64,000 bases of DNA from Cyanoderma ruficeps (taxonomy: Eukaryota > Chordata > Aves > Passeriformes > Timaliidae), in contig VZDJ01000223.1 in the NCBI GenBank assembly GCA_008694505.1, positions 2,941,350 through 3,005,349 of the forward strand, in the 5' to 3' direction. The notes under the pieces are model-generated. The model did not search any database. It was not told the origin of the DNA and saw only the letters and a list, made by a program, of their open reading frames with translations. Every line of letters begins with the position of its first letter. Position 1 is the first letter of the stretch. Below, piece by piece: positions 61,001 to 64,000 of the stretch. The translations under genes were made by a program, and so were the position numbers.

Positions 61001-61832
61001 CGTGCATGCGTTTGTGAGCATCTTCCAATGCTCCCCGCGTCCCCGGGGCTGCCAGTGGTTATTTGCATACCCCTCTCGCTGGGAGTGCTTGCGGGCATCC
61101 CTCACATCCTCGCATGGGAGCGCGGACCGTATTTGCCAACCTAGAGGGAGCATGTGGGGTGCCCTCGACTTGTTTGAGTTCGCCCACGGACTCTCTACCT
61201 GGGGTGCTGCTGTAGGTGCTGTGGCTCCTGAAGCTGCTCTCAGTGCAATAACTGGCATCGTCTTCATCCTCCATCTCTTCGGGGTAGTCAGAGTCGTCGT
61301 CGTCCTCTTCCTCCATTATCTCCTCCTCTTCTTCCTCCTCGGAGTCCTGGTTATCCTCGGGGTCTCCCTCCTCCTCCTCCTCGGACACCATGCTCTCCTC
61401 CTCCTCCTCGCTCTCATGATCGTCGTACACCACTTTGCTGATGCTCCTCCTGGACGAGGCAGCCCTGCCTTGGCTGTTGCAGCTGCCTCCTGCGCCTCCT
61501 CCTCCCCCTGCTCCTGCCGCCCCGGCCCTGCCCCTGCCCTTACCGCCGCTGCCTCCCCCACCGGGGGTGCTGCTGCCGCCGCCGCCCGCCTTCCTCTTGC
61601 CGCCCCCCCTGGGCGAGGCGGCGGCGGGCGACGAGGCCTGGGCAGCGCCGGCTCCCTTCTGCTTGGGCCCCGCCGTCTCCGCCTGGGCCGCGGCCGCCCA
61701 CCTGCCGCGGCTGCTGCCGCGCTGCCGGGAGCGCAGCCCGCCGATGGGGCCCGCCGGGGCCGGGGCGCTCGCCGGAGCGGCGGCCGCCGCCGGCTGCTGC
61801 TGCTTGGGCGGCCTGCCGCGCCGGCCCCGCAT
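10042..61832 (-). CDS. BPTF: BPTF, whole coding gene (32 coding exons, 3,195 aa)
   Basis: BPTF is the scaffold and largest subunit of the nuclear NURF complex with the ISWI ATPase SMARCA1/SMARCA5. It targets nucleosome sliding to H3K4me3 and acetylated chromatin. Exons are listed separately; together they give 9,588 nt with no frame break, against about 3,046 aa for the human reference as I recall it. The extra length comes from optional segments (exon 17 long form, exon 19) and the exon 24 and 27 low-complexity tracts. Domains: AT-hook-like RGRRGRPPK at the start, acidic tract to 211, DDT about 239-304, PHD1 about 398-445, PHD2 2959-3006, PHD3 3017-3064, bromodomain about 3075-3180 with WPF shelf (3099-3101) and anchoring Asn3156. 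Every GT-AG junction conserves phase. Introns total about 42 kb. Identity is essentially certain; which optional exons are joined in real transcripts is not visible from DNA. Confidence 0.95.
11573..11759 (-). CDS. BPTF: BPTF exon 31: bromodomain second half
   Basis: Encodes residues 3122-3183, starting DLATMEERI and containing [18 protein letters not shown]. Asn3156 in YYNP is the conserved acetyl-lysine anchor. Helix C continues as [16 protein letters not shown]. Acceptor is TTTAAAG|AC, donor AG|GTAAGC. The next intron upstream (11760-13517) carries no recognised gene. Confidence 0.95.
13518..13602 (-). CDS. BPTF: BPTF exon 30: bromodomain first half
   Basis: Encodes residues 3094-3121: [12 protein letters not shown] then [11 protein letters not shown]. 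The WPF shelf (3099-3101) and the ZA-loop tyrosines are intact, so the acetyl-lysine pocket looks functional. Acceptor GCCAG|GC, donor ATGG|GTGAGT. The intron 13603-14517 is featureless. Confidence 0.95.
14518..14710 (-). CDS. BPTF: BPTF exon 29: PHD finger 3 body and linker helix
   Basis: Encodes residues 3029-3093. It supplies [12 protein letters not shown] and YVCPQC, completing the C4HC3 zinc ligands begun in exon 28 (Cys3019, 3021, 3034, 3037, His3042, Cys3045, 3061, 3064). Tyr3018, Tyr3025, Tyr3031 and Trp3040 match the aromatic cage that holds H3K4me3 in the human protein. The rest ([18 protein letters not shown]) is the rigid linker to the bromodomain. Donor CAG|GTGAGG. Confidence 0.95.
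15619..15792 (-). CDS. BPTF: BPTF exon 28: PHD 2 body plus PHD 3 start
   Basis: Encodes residues 2971-3028 (174 nt, phase 2 in and out). It holds [12 protein letters not shown] and YICNEC, finishing PHD2, and then [12 protein letters not shown], which opens PHD3. It is a near-copy of the exon 29 module, and its borders fall at the equivalent point of the finger. Skipping would keep the frame and build one hybrid finger. Donor CA|GTGAGT. The intron 14711-15618 holds nothing recognised. Confidence 0.95.
15793..19004 (-). other. BPTF: BPTF intron 27
   Basis: A 3.2-kb intron separating the two halves of PHD finger 2. It contains a possible short CR1 remnant at 18033-18077 but no supported gene; scattered open frames under 160 codons lack family resemblance. 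Confidence 0.6.
18033..18077 (-). mobile_element. Possible CR1 LINE fragment
   Basis: The stretch GGCTAGAAGGAACCTCAAGA followed by GGTCCCCTAGTCCTGG resembles the antisense of the avian CR1 3' region (GGTTGGAAGGGACCTC-type). It is diverged and only about 45 bp long, so the call is tentative. Confidence 0.35.
19005..19348 (-). CDS. BPTF: BPTF exon 27: poly-Ala/Pro, basic stretch, PHD 2 start
   Basis: Encodes residues 2857-2970. It starts [15 protein letters not shown] (coiled-coil tail). Then come 17 consecutive Ala (19244-19294) and six Pro. A lysine-rich nuclear-localisation-like stretch follows ([10 protein letters not shown] and SKSKKKKM), and the exon ends [12 protein letters not shown] at the first PHD2 zinc ligands (Cys2961, Cys2963). 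The Ala tract uses mixed GCN codons. Donor AA|GTGAGT is strong. Confidence 0.93.
19244..19294 (-). repeat. BPTF: Polyalanine-encoding GCN repeat (17 codons)
   Basis: Seventeen Ala codons in a row (GCA, GCT and GCC mixed, no GCG), followed by six Pro codons. Codon mixing suggests it is older and more stable than a pure trinucleotide array. The reverse strand has poly-Ala too, which explains the antisense open frame there. Confidence 0.9.
19772..19997 (-). CDS. BPTF: BPTF exon 26: basic coiled coil
   Basis: Encodes residues 2781-2856, from [20 protein letters not shown] through [19 protein letters not shown] and [12 protein letters not shown] to DLQIEVQ. It is a highly charged helix, probably a nuclear-localisation and interaction segment. 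Acceptor CCCCAG|A, donor CAG|GTAAGG. The short intron 19349-19771 (423 bp) and intron 25 (19998-21789) show no gene. Confidence 0.93.
21790..21872 (-). CDS. BPTF: BPTF exon 25
   Basis: Encodes residues 2754-2780, [16 protein letters not shown] then TPAEREENQ. Small helical linker strongly conserved with human as I recall it. Acceptor CTACAG|GT, donor AG|GTGAAT. The intron 21873-22579 is unremarkable. Confidence 0.92.
22580..23397 (-). CDS. BPTF: BPTF exon 24: Gln/Pro/Ala-rich region
   Basis: Encodes residues 2481-2753. The first half (roughly 23090-23397) is extremely GC-rich and encodes Pro/Ala/Gln repeats of the QPQ, APP and PAQ kinds. The second half returns to ordinary composition with [23 protein letters not shown] and a Gln/Lys stretch ([18 protein letters not shown]). 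The acceptor is tandem: TTCCAG|CGGCAG|GG. I chose the upstream AG; the downstream one removes two residues. Donor CAG|GTAAAG. Probably disordered, with transactivation-type composition. Identity is clear in the second half; the first half aligns only by composition with human. Confidence 0.88.
23606..23828 (-). CDS. BPTF: BPTF exon 23
   Basis: Encodes residues 2407-2480, with [38 protein letters not shown] and RFLFTPL, then a Thr run. Acceptor TTTTAG|GG, donor TCGG|GTAAGC. It matches the human sequence closely from memory. The intron 23398-23605 is only 208 bp. Confidence 0.92.
24092..24355 (-). mobile_element. CR1 LINE 3' fragment
   Basis: This matches the reverse complement of the avian CR1 3' region: CACAGAATGG start, CTTAAAGCTCACCCAGTTCC, CAGGTTGCTCCAAGCCCTGT, CCAACCTGGCCTCAGACACT, TTCCAGGGATGGGGCAGCCA and GAATTTCCTCCCAGTGTCTA. 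The CR1 3' end is at the left, so the element is on the - strand, the same orientation as BPTF. It lies in intron 22 (23829-24966), about 260 bp, typical for 5'-truncated insertions, and supports an avian origin for the window. Confidence 0.9.
24967..25190 (-). CDS. BPTF: BPTF exon 22
   Basis: Encodes residues 2332-2406: [20 protein letters not shown], a Ser/Thr stretch, then [20 protein letters not shown]. The flanks are conserved with human and the Ser/Thr/Pro centre is variable. Acceptor CTTATAG|GT, donor CAG|GTAAAG. The intron 25191-25748 holds nothing recognised. Confidence 0.92.
25749..25857 (-). CDS. BPTF: BPTF exon 21
   Basis: Encodes residues 2296-2331: [20 protein letters not shown] then [15 protein letters not shown]. 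The [18 protein letters not shown] core matches human. Acceptor GCACAG|GT, donor AAG|GTATTC. Intron 20 on its other side (25858-26121) is 264 bp. Confidence 0.92.
26122..26270 (-). CDS. BPTF: BPTF exon 20
   Basis: Encodes residues 2246-2295: [14 protein letters not shown], then [19 protein letters not shown] and a Thr-rich end. Acceptor TAATTAG|GT, donor CAA|GTAAGA. The upstream intron 26271-27223 (950 bp) contains a short TA repeat (27099-27112). Confidence 0.92.
27224..27385 (-). CDS. BPTF: BPTF exon 19: in-frame cassette
   Basis: Encodes residues 2192-2245 (162 nt, phase 1 in and out). The sequence is [20 protein letters not shown], then [20 protein letters not shown] and [13 protein letters not shown]. 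It is non-repetitive, hydrophobic-patterned and clearly coding, with good sites (CACTAG|CC; GGAG|GTAGGG). My recollection of the human reference joins exon 18 directly to exon 20, so I regard this as an optional exon. Confidence 0.85.
27481..27499. repeat. Poly-T tract (19 T)
   Basis: An uninterrupted run of 19 T inside intron 18 (27386-27830). On the BPTF sense strand it is poly-A. No retroposed body is seen next to it, so it is most simply a homopolymer. Confidence 0.8.
27831..28083 (-). CDS. BPTF: BPTF exon 18
   Basis: Encodes residues 2108-2191: [15 protein letters not shown], a Thr-rich stretch, then [20 protein letters not shown] and [12 protein letters not shown]. The second half is conserved with human, the Thr/Ala stretch less so. 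Acceptor AAATAG|AA, donor CGG|GTAAGG. The upstream intron 28084-29445 (1.4 kb) shows no element I recognise. Confidence 0.92.
29446..29569 (-). CDS. BPTF: BPTF exon 17 with internal alternative donor
   Basis: Encodes residues 2066-2107: [14 protein letters not shown], then [20 protein letters not shown] and QRLAAQQ. The long donor is CAG|GTGGGG at 29445. An internal donor AAG|GTTAGT at 29526 would remove exactly 81 nt (27 codons) and join QQAK to KRLEQQ of exon 18, the form I recall for the human reference. The segment is a predicted coiled coil. Intron 16 (29570-30345) has no gene. Confidence 0.9.
30346..30496 (-). CDS. BPTF: BPTF exon 16
   Basis: Encodes residues 2016-2065: [40 protein letters not shown] and [10 protein letters not shown]. 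Nearly identical to human as I recall it. Acceptor CTAAAG|AA, donor AG|GTAAAG. Intron 15 (30497-30778) is 282 bp. Confidence 0.93.
30779..30907 (-). CDS. BPTF: BPTF exon 15
   Basis: Encodes residues 1973-2015: [20 protein letters not shown] then [20 protein letters not shown]. Length is a multiple of three. Acceptor TTGTAG|AA, donor AAG|GTTGGT. Introns 14 (30908-31121) and 13 (31247-31467) are short. Confidence 0.92.
31122..31246 (-). CDS. BPTF: BPTF exon 14
   Basis: Encodes residues 1931-1972: [41 protein letters not shown] conserved helical region of BPTF with no named domain. Acceptor CATTAG|G, donor ACAG|GTATTG. Confidence 0.93.
31468..33871 (-). CDS. BPTF: BPTF exon 13: large acidic, Ser/Thr-rich exon
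   Basis: At 2,404 nt this is the largest exon, encoding residues 1130-1930. Near the start is [20 protein letters not shown] then [20 protein letters not shown], conserved with human. The middle is long, Glu/Ser/Asp/Lys-rich and poorly conserved (probably disordered, many CK2/phospho-type sites). A Thr/Val-rich segment ([15 protein letters not shown] and [12 protein letters not shown]) precedes the highly conserved end with [36 protein letters not shown] and [19 protein letters not shown]. Acceptor TTCACAG|TG, donor GGAG|GTACAT. Antisense frames at 31681-32132 are shadows of the Thr/Val repeats. Confidence 0.95.
34164..34385 (-). CDS. BPTF: BPTF exon 12: variable charged region
   Basis: Encodes residues 1056-1129 (222 nt, phase 1 in and out). 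It starts [20 protein letters not shown] and continues with Lys/Asp/Glu-rich sequence such as [20 protein letters not shown]. It is much diverged from human at this position, so exact limits are less certain. Acceptor GTTAATAG|CA, donor CAG|GTGATA, both in the only phase that joins its neighbours. Intron 11 is 34386-34843, intron 12 is 33872-34163. Confidence 0.8.
34844..34979 (-). CDS. BPTF: BPTF exon 11
   Basis: Encodes residues 1011-1055: [37 protein letters not shown] and ANYRKLLS. Strongly conserved with human through LPGNTN. Acceptor TTTACAG|GT, donor AA|GTAAGT-type at 34843. The intron 34980-35705 carries no recognised element. Confidence 0.92.
35706..35835 (-). CDS. BPTF: BPTF exon 10
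   Basis: Encodes residues 967-1010: [36 protein letters not shown] and TFPVKHQ. A charged helix (coiled-coil-like) followed by a conserved strand. Acceptor GGATTAG|A, donor CAG|GTGAGG. Intron 9 is 35836-36368. Confidence 0.92.
36369..36500 (-). CDS. BPTF: BPTF exon 9
   Basis: Encodes residues 923-966: [40 protein letters not shown]. Conserved helical segment continuing from exon 8. 132 nt, a multiple of three. Acceptor AATTTAG|G, donor CGAG|GTAAAA. Intron 8 (36501-36780) is 280 bp. Confidence 0.93.
36781..37136 (-). CDS. BPTF: BPTF exon 8: conserved structural region
   Basis: Encodes residues 805-922: [78 protein letters not shown] and [13 protein letters not shown] strands. One of the best-conserved parts of the protein outside named domains. 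The acceptor is CATAAG|GT after a pyrimidine-rich tract. An upstream TTTACAG candidate would run into a TGA at once, so it was not used. Donor ACAG|GTAAAT. Intron 7 is 37137-38016. Confidence 0.93.
38017..38192 (-). CDS. BPTF: BPTF exon 7
   Basis: Encodes residues 746-804: [40 protein letters not shown] and [18 protein letters not shown]. Matches human at [11 protein letters not shown] and VAAAA-EANKL. The acceptor is GGGCAG|GA. The donor GAG|GTTTGT has a T at +3 and is weak, yet this is the only place that restores the family reading RE|VLVVNSQ. Intron 6 (38193-38356) is 164 bp. Confidence 0.88.
38357..38521 (-). CDS. BPTF: BPTF exon 6: variable Ser-rich segment
   Basis: Encodes residues 691-745 (165 nt, phase 1 in and out): [40 protein letters not shown] and [15 protein letters not shown]. 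Low conservation but same composition and phase as the human counterpart. Acceptor TTTGTAG|AA, donor ATAG|GTAATA. Confidence 0.87.
38522..41139 (-). other. BPTF: BPTF intron 5
   Basis: A 2.6-kb AT-rich intron with no gene or identifiable retroposon. It contains a perfect 12-bp tandem duplication (ACTGAGAATAAA twice, 40362-40385) and several TTCTAAATGTAA-type near repeats around 40455-40500. Confidence 0.6.
40362..40385. repeat. 12-bp tandem duplication
   Basis: ACTGAGAATAAA occurs twice back to back in intron 5. It is a simple local duplication with no sign of function. Confidence 0.8.
41140..41328 (-). CDS. BPTF: BPTF exon 5: variable acidic segment
   Basis: Encodes residues 628-690 (189 nt, in-frame cassette length): [38 protein letters not shown] and [17 protein letters not shown]. 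The [10 protein letters not shown] string anchors it to human. Acceptor ACTATAG|AG, donor CTCAG|GTACAG. Intron 4 (41329-41817) holds nothing. Confidence 0.88.
41818..42018 (-). CDS. BPTF: BPTF exon 4: acidic segment
   Basis: Encodes residues 561-627 (201 nt, phase 1 in and out): [40 protein letters not shown] and [18 protein letters not shown]. Starts conserved (EIL-IRA-KG), becomes Glu/Asp/Lys-rich. Acceptor ATTGTAG|AT, donor GAAG|GTAAAG. Intron 3 (42019-42173) is 155 bp. Confidence 0.9.
42174..42397 (-). CDS. BPTF: BPTF exon 3
   Basis: Encodes residues 486-560: [58 protein letters not shown] and [14 protein letters not shown]. This helical region after PHD1 is well conserved. Acceptor GCTACAG|AG (the first AG, the only one in frame), donor AATG|GTAGGA. 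Confidence 0.93.
42398..48903 (-). other. BPTF: BPTF intron 2
   Basis: A 6.5-kb intron. Its notable contents are an anomalous GC-rich block at about 42,920-43,270 with an overlapping 200-codon open frame (43149 down to 42547) and a diverged CR1 fragment at 44413. The remainder is AT-rich and unremarkable. Confidence 0.6.
44413..44466 (-). mobile_element. Diverged CR1 LINE 3' fragment
   Basis: TATAGAATCAAAGAGTCACT followed by TCAGCTGGAAAAGACCTTTG and AGATCAAGTC matches the antisense of the CR1 3' end (ATAGAATCA, TTGGAAAAGACCTTTAAGATCA type). About 54 bp are recognisable; it lies in BPTF intron 2, in the same orientation as the gene. Confidence 0.6.
48904..49726 (-). CDS. BPTF: BPTF exon 2: DDT domain and PHD finger 1
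   Basis: Encodes residues 212-485. It opens [20 protein letters not shown], then the DDT domain (about 239-304: [20 protein letters not shown] to [10 protein letters not shown]). A conserved helical region follows ([20 protein letters not shown]), then PHD1 (398-445: [45 protein letters not shown]) with the C4HC3 ligands complete. DDT and the following motifs contact the ISWI ATPase in this family. Acceptor TTCCAG|GT, donor CAT|GTAAGT. Confidence 0.96.
52258..52490 (-). mobile_element. CR1 LINE 3' fragment
   Basis: Recognised by GGAATCACAGAATCGTTAAG, TTGGAAACGCCTCCAAGATC, AAGTCCAACCATCTCAGCCC, CTCAAGTGCCACATCCACAC and the later GGTGCAACTTTAAGCC, all in the order of the antisense CR1 3' region. 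The 3' end is at the left, so it is on the - strand in BPTF intron 1. About 230 bp, moderately diverged and of a different CR1 subtype from the copy at 24092. Confidence 0.85.
58295..58350. repeat. AT-only low-complexity stretch
   Basis: TAATAATATTA-type units repeat directly within about 55 bases of nearly pure A/T. Simple sequence with no sign of function. Confidence 0.7.
61199..61832 (-). CDS. BPTF: BPTF exon 1: start codon, AT hook, acidic tract
   Basis: Encodes residues 1-211. The ATG at 61832 begins [12 protein letters not shown], an AT-hook-like start identical in pattern to human BPTF, which fixes the initiation site. Then come Ala/Pro/Gly-rich sequence ([15 protein letters not shown]), [14 protein letters not shown] and a long Glu/Asp tract, and finally [20 protein letters not shown]. 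The poly-Gly/Ala middle differs from human. Donor CCAG|GTAGAG. The region has extreme GC content, so long frames occur on all strands; only this one continues in phase into exon 2. Confidence 0.95.
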
Positions 61833-61979
61833 CGCTGGGCGCTGGCCGAGGGGGAAGGGAGGGGAAGGGCGGCTCGGGAGGGCGCTCGGAGTCCGGACAG
61901 GCGGCTACGGGCAAGCTCCGCGCCCCGCGGAGGGCGCGGGGCCGGGGCAGGGGGGGGGCCGGGCCGAGCGGGCCGCGGC

Positions 61980-62027
61980 TCAACGCGAATCGCCGGCGCC
62001 CCGCTCCGGATCGCCGCCGGCCGCCAT
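61980..62027 (-). other. BPTF: Upstream ORF in the BPTF 5' leader (15 codons)
   Basis: An ATG in the context AAGATGGCGG opens a 15-codon frame (MAAGGDPERGAGDSR) that ends at TGA, 147 bases before the BPTF ATG. It would be translated only if transcription starts upstream of 62027. Its ATG is part of the YY1-type element, a common arrangement. Confidence 0.5.
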
Positions 62028-62031
62028 CTTG
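62021..62031 (-). promoter_or_regulatory. BPTF: YY1-type element (CAAGATGGCGG)
   Basis: CCGCCATCTTG on the + strand reads CAAGATGGCGG on the - strand, the consensus YY1 site found at or just after the start of many TATA-less genes. Its orientation matches BPTF transcription, suggesting the transcription start lies within a few tens of bases upstream, near 62,030-62,100. Confidence 0.6.
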
Positions 62032-62184
62032 TTCCCCGCCTGCGCCTCGGCCGCTCCGCGCTGACTGGGGGAAGCGGCACCAGGCCCCGAGCGCCTCACG
62101 TGACCGCCGCGCCCGCCGCCGCCGCCAGGGGGCGCGTCCGCCGCTGCCGTGAGGGGGGAGCCGCCGCGACGGGGCGGCCCCGCG

Positions 62185-62345
62185 ACCCCCGACCGAACCC
62201 GACACCGACACCACACCCGGAGCGAACCCGAACCCGGCACCGACCAACGACCCCGGTACCGACATGGACCCCGGGCATCGACAACGGCGCCGACCCCCAA
62301 CCCGAATCCGAACCCGGCACCGACCGCAGGCACCGGCACCGCTCC
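62185..62345. repeat. Degenerate GC-rich minisatellite upstream of BPTF
   Basis: Repeated CGAACCC and GGCACCGAC units. An exact 18-mer (CCGAACCCGGCACCGACC) occurs at 62228-62245 and again at 62308-62325, exactly 80 bp apart. Other copies are imperfect. Confidence 0.7.
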
Positions 62346-62640
62346 TCGCCCCTTTATGCTCCGCTTGCCCCTTTCCCCTCCGCCGGCACCCGGCGTGCCC
62401 CCCGCCCCAGCTCACGGTCCCGGCACCGCCGCTCCCTCAGCCGGCCCTCCCCCGGACTCACCCTCTCCCCACACCAGAGTCGCTGGGCCCGTGGCCGGGG
62501 TCTCTCCCAGATCTCGACCCGCGCCCCGAGGGAGCCCCTGGACCCGTCGGGGACAGCTCTGAGCGAGGTGCGCGCCGGGCCTCGGGCAGGGGCTCCCCAC
62601 GGGGGTCTTCATTCCCCCCCCCCCAAATCAGAGCCCCGGG

Positions 62641-63944
62641 TGTCCCCTCAGGAGAGGCTTCCCTCGGCCACCGGCCCCAAGCAGCTCCCCTGACCACTGA
62701 CGCTCATCTCTGACCGTGCTTTGACTCCTCGCCCGTTAAACGCCTTTTACAGCTCACCCTTACACAGCCAGCACCCGTGTAAAGCAAACACTGAGACCAC
62801 ACAGACACCCACCATCACCGTTTTTGTCCATCCACTTTCTCTATTCTCTCTTTCCACAGTTCTCTGGAACACTAGGAAAGAGATGGGGTCCATCTGCTTT
62901 GTATTCCCTCTGGTTGTCTCATTTGCCAGAGCCCACAAAGAGCTAAAAATCAACCAAAACCAGTTGCACAGTTAGGTTTCCAATGCCACCACTCGAATTC
63001 AGGGTATCAGTTTCATAAGCAAAAGCCGTACAAACTGAAAGCCAGCCCAAGGCACACAAACATGTTGTATTTCTTACAACCACCCTTCCTTTTCATTGTT
63101 AGATTGAGACAGCTTCGGGCTTTCAGAAGGCCAGAAGTCTTATGATTAGAAAATCAGCCTATTTACATGTTCATTTCTTTCAGTCCCTTGCTTATACTTC
63201 TGAGCAAGGTAAAACCCAACACTGGTCATGCCACAGACATGGCAGCGACATGTCCAATGTGTCATTTAATTTGCATTCTTCTATAATTTTTGAAGTCCTT
63301 TTGTTCGATAACTTGTTGCTCAGGCTGAGCACCTCATTAAACCCAGAAACCTGCCATAGCATCAAGCACACAACAATGGCAGCAGGGTTTAGCCCTATTT
63401 GCACTCTATATCCAGCTTTTTATCTGCAGCTCTTTCATATTCAGTGTTGCAGCTGCACAGGCTCAAAGCCCTGGTCTAAACACAGGATGGCACACACAGC
63501 AGCAGCCAACACTGCCCAACCCCATTTACACCTTTCTACTCAATTTGTATTCTGAACCTTTCCAAGTTACCTTTAGATTGCTTATGTCAGGCTGATTTTT
63601 GCTACCTCTTACAAGGCTGCAGAGAATCGTGGTAACTCTTTAAATACATGAATACACAGACACACGTTTTCCATTATCTCCTTCTGGTATCATGGGAAAA
63701 ACACCTTTGCATTCTGCCATCCATCCACCGAGGATCAAGCAAAGGTACCTAGTGCACCTACTGCACCAATCACACAGCCTGCAGCGTTGTGAGAGCATTA
63801 ACACTTCTGAAATACAGCAGCTTTTGTGTATTTGTGGTAGCTCAAAGGTGCTGAGAATCATGTGCTTTTGAACTGTGAACCTGCGTATCTCCTCTCTTAA
63901 TCCCATCCCTTATCAGTTGGTGATGTGGAAGCTTACTGAACAGG
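62641..63944. other. Upstream flank, no gene recognised
   Basis: About 1.3 kb 5' of the BPTF promoter returns to ordinary composition. Open frames are under 140 codons, without resemblance to known proteins and without convincing splice partners. No RNA gene is seen. Confidence 0.5.
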
Positions 63945-64000
63945 ATTTAATAATTTTCATCTTACAGGTGGAGAAATGGGTGCACAGAGAGGTATGGTAC
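63945..64000 (+). mobile_element. Probable MIR-type SINE, cut by the window edge
   Basis: TTTCATCTTACAGGTGGAGA followed by AATGGGTGCACAGAGAGGT matches the conserved core of MIR-family SINEs (CCCATTTTACAGATGAGGAA then ACTGAGGCACAGAGAGGT) at most positions. It runs off the right edge, so its length cannot be judged. Confidence 0.55.

Larger units (their letters stand above)
49727..61198 (-). other. BPTF: BPTF intron 1
   Basis: The largest intron, 11.5 kb, AT-rich. It contains a CR1 copy at 52258-52490 and an AT-only low-complexity stretch near 58,295-58,350. No open frame in it exceeds 170 codons apart from GC-rich shadows beside exon 1, and none resembles a family I know. It may carry enhancers, but I see no diagnostic sequence. 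Confidence 0.6.
61440..62640. promoter_or_regulatory. BPTF: CpG-island promoter of BPTF
   Basis: A dense GC- and CpG-rich segment covers exon 1, the 5' UTR and about 500 bp upstream, unlike the AT-rich DNA on both sides. There is no TATA box. Such islands mark housekeeping-type, broadly expressed promoters, which suits BPTF. Boundaries are by eye. Confidence 0.75.

Noticed and set aside
60888..62693. A 601-codon open frame on the + strand
   Set aside because: It is antisense to BPTF exon 1 and its promoter in extreme GC content, which lacks stop codons. Composition is Arg/Pro/Gly-rich and the proper exon 1 frame splices in phase to exon 2, while this one does not.

Overview
The window is vertebrate nuclear DNA, almost certainly from a bird. 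It has spliced genes with GT-AG introns, a CpG-island promoter, AT-rich introns and fragments of CR1 LINEs, the dominant avian retroposon. The BPTF gene is also compact here (about 52 kb). I could not name the species. No prokaryotic, viral, CRISPR or toxin system is present.

Layout: two convergent (tail-to-tail) genes fill the window. At the left, on the + strand, is a complete five-exon homologue of C17orf58 (coding 336-5400, 365 codons). It encodes a small secreted protein with a signal peptide, a basic/proline-rich middle and a cysteine-bearing netrin-like (NTR) C-terminal part. About 3-4 kb of 3' UTR and intergenic DNA follows (5401-10041). On the - strand, BPTF runs from its ATG at 61832 to its stop at 10042. 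BPTF is the largest subunit of the NURF chromatin-remodelling complex. I placed 32 coding exons by splice sites and phase. They join into one open frame of 9,588 nt (3,195 codons plus stop), and every exon junction is in phase, which is strong internal support for the model. The right edge (61,440-62,640) is the GC-rich BPTF promoter/5' UTR island. The last 1.3 kb is upstream DNA with a probable MIR-type SINE at the border.

BPTF domain order in this translation: AT-hook-like N-terminus and acidic tract (1-211), DDT domain (about 239-304), PHD finger 1 (about 398-445), long Ser/Thr/Glu-rich and Gln/Pro-rich middle regions, PHD finger 2 (2959-3006), PHD finger 3 (3017-3064) and bromodomain (about 3075-3180). 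PHD3 and the bromodomain together read H3K4me3 and acetylated histone tails, as known for the human protein. The BPTF-C17orf58 convergent pair matches the human 17q24.2 arrangement as I remember it.

Nothing here looks like an undescribed system. The points worth checking are mostly about splicing and sequence evolution: a PHD module encoded by duplicated exons with introns inside the finger, an in-frame alternative donor in exon 17, a 162-nt cassette (exon 19), tandem acceptors in both genes, a GC-rich Pro/Gln/Ala insert-like block in exon 24, a 17-Ala/6-Pro tract in exon 27, an upstream ORF with a YY1-type site at the BPTF promoter, and an unexplained GC-rich block with a 200-codon open frame in BPTF intron 2.
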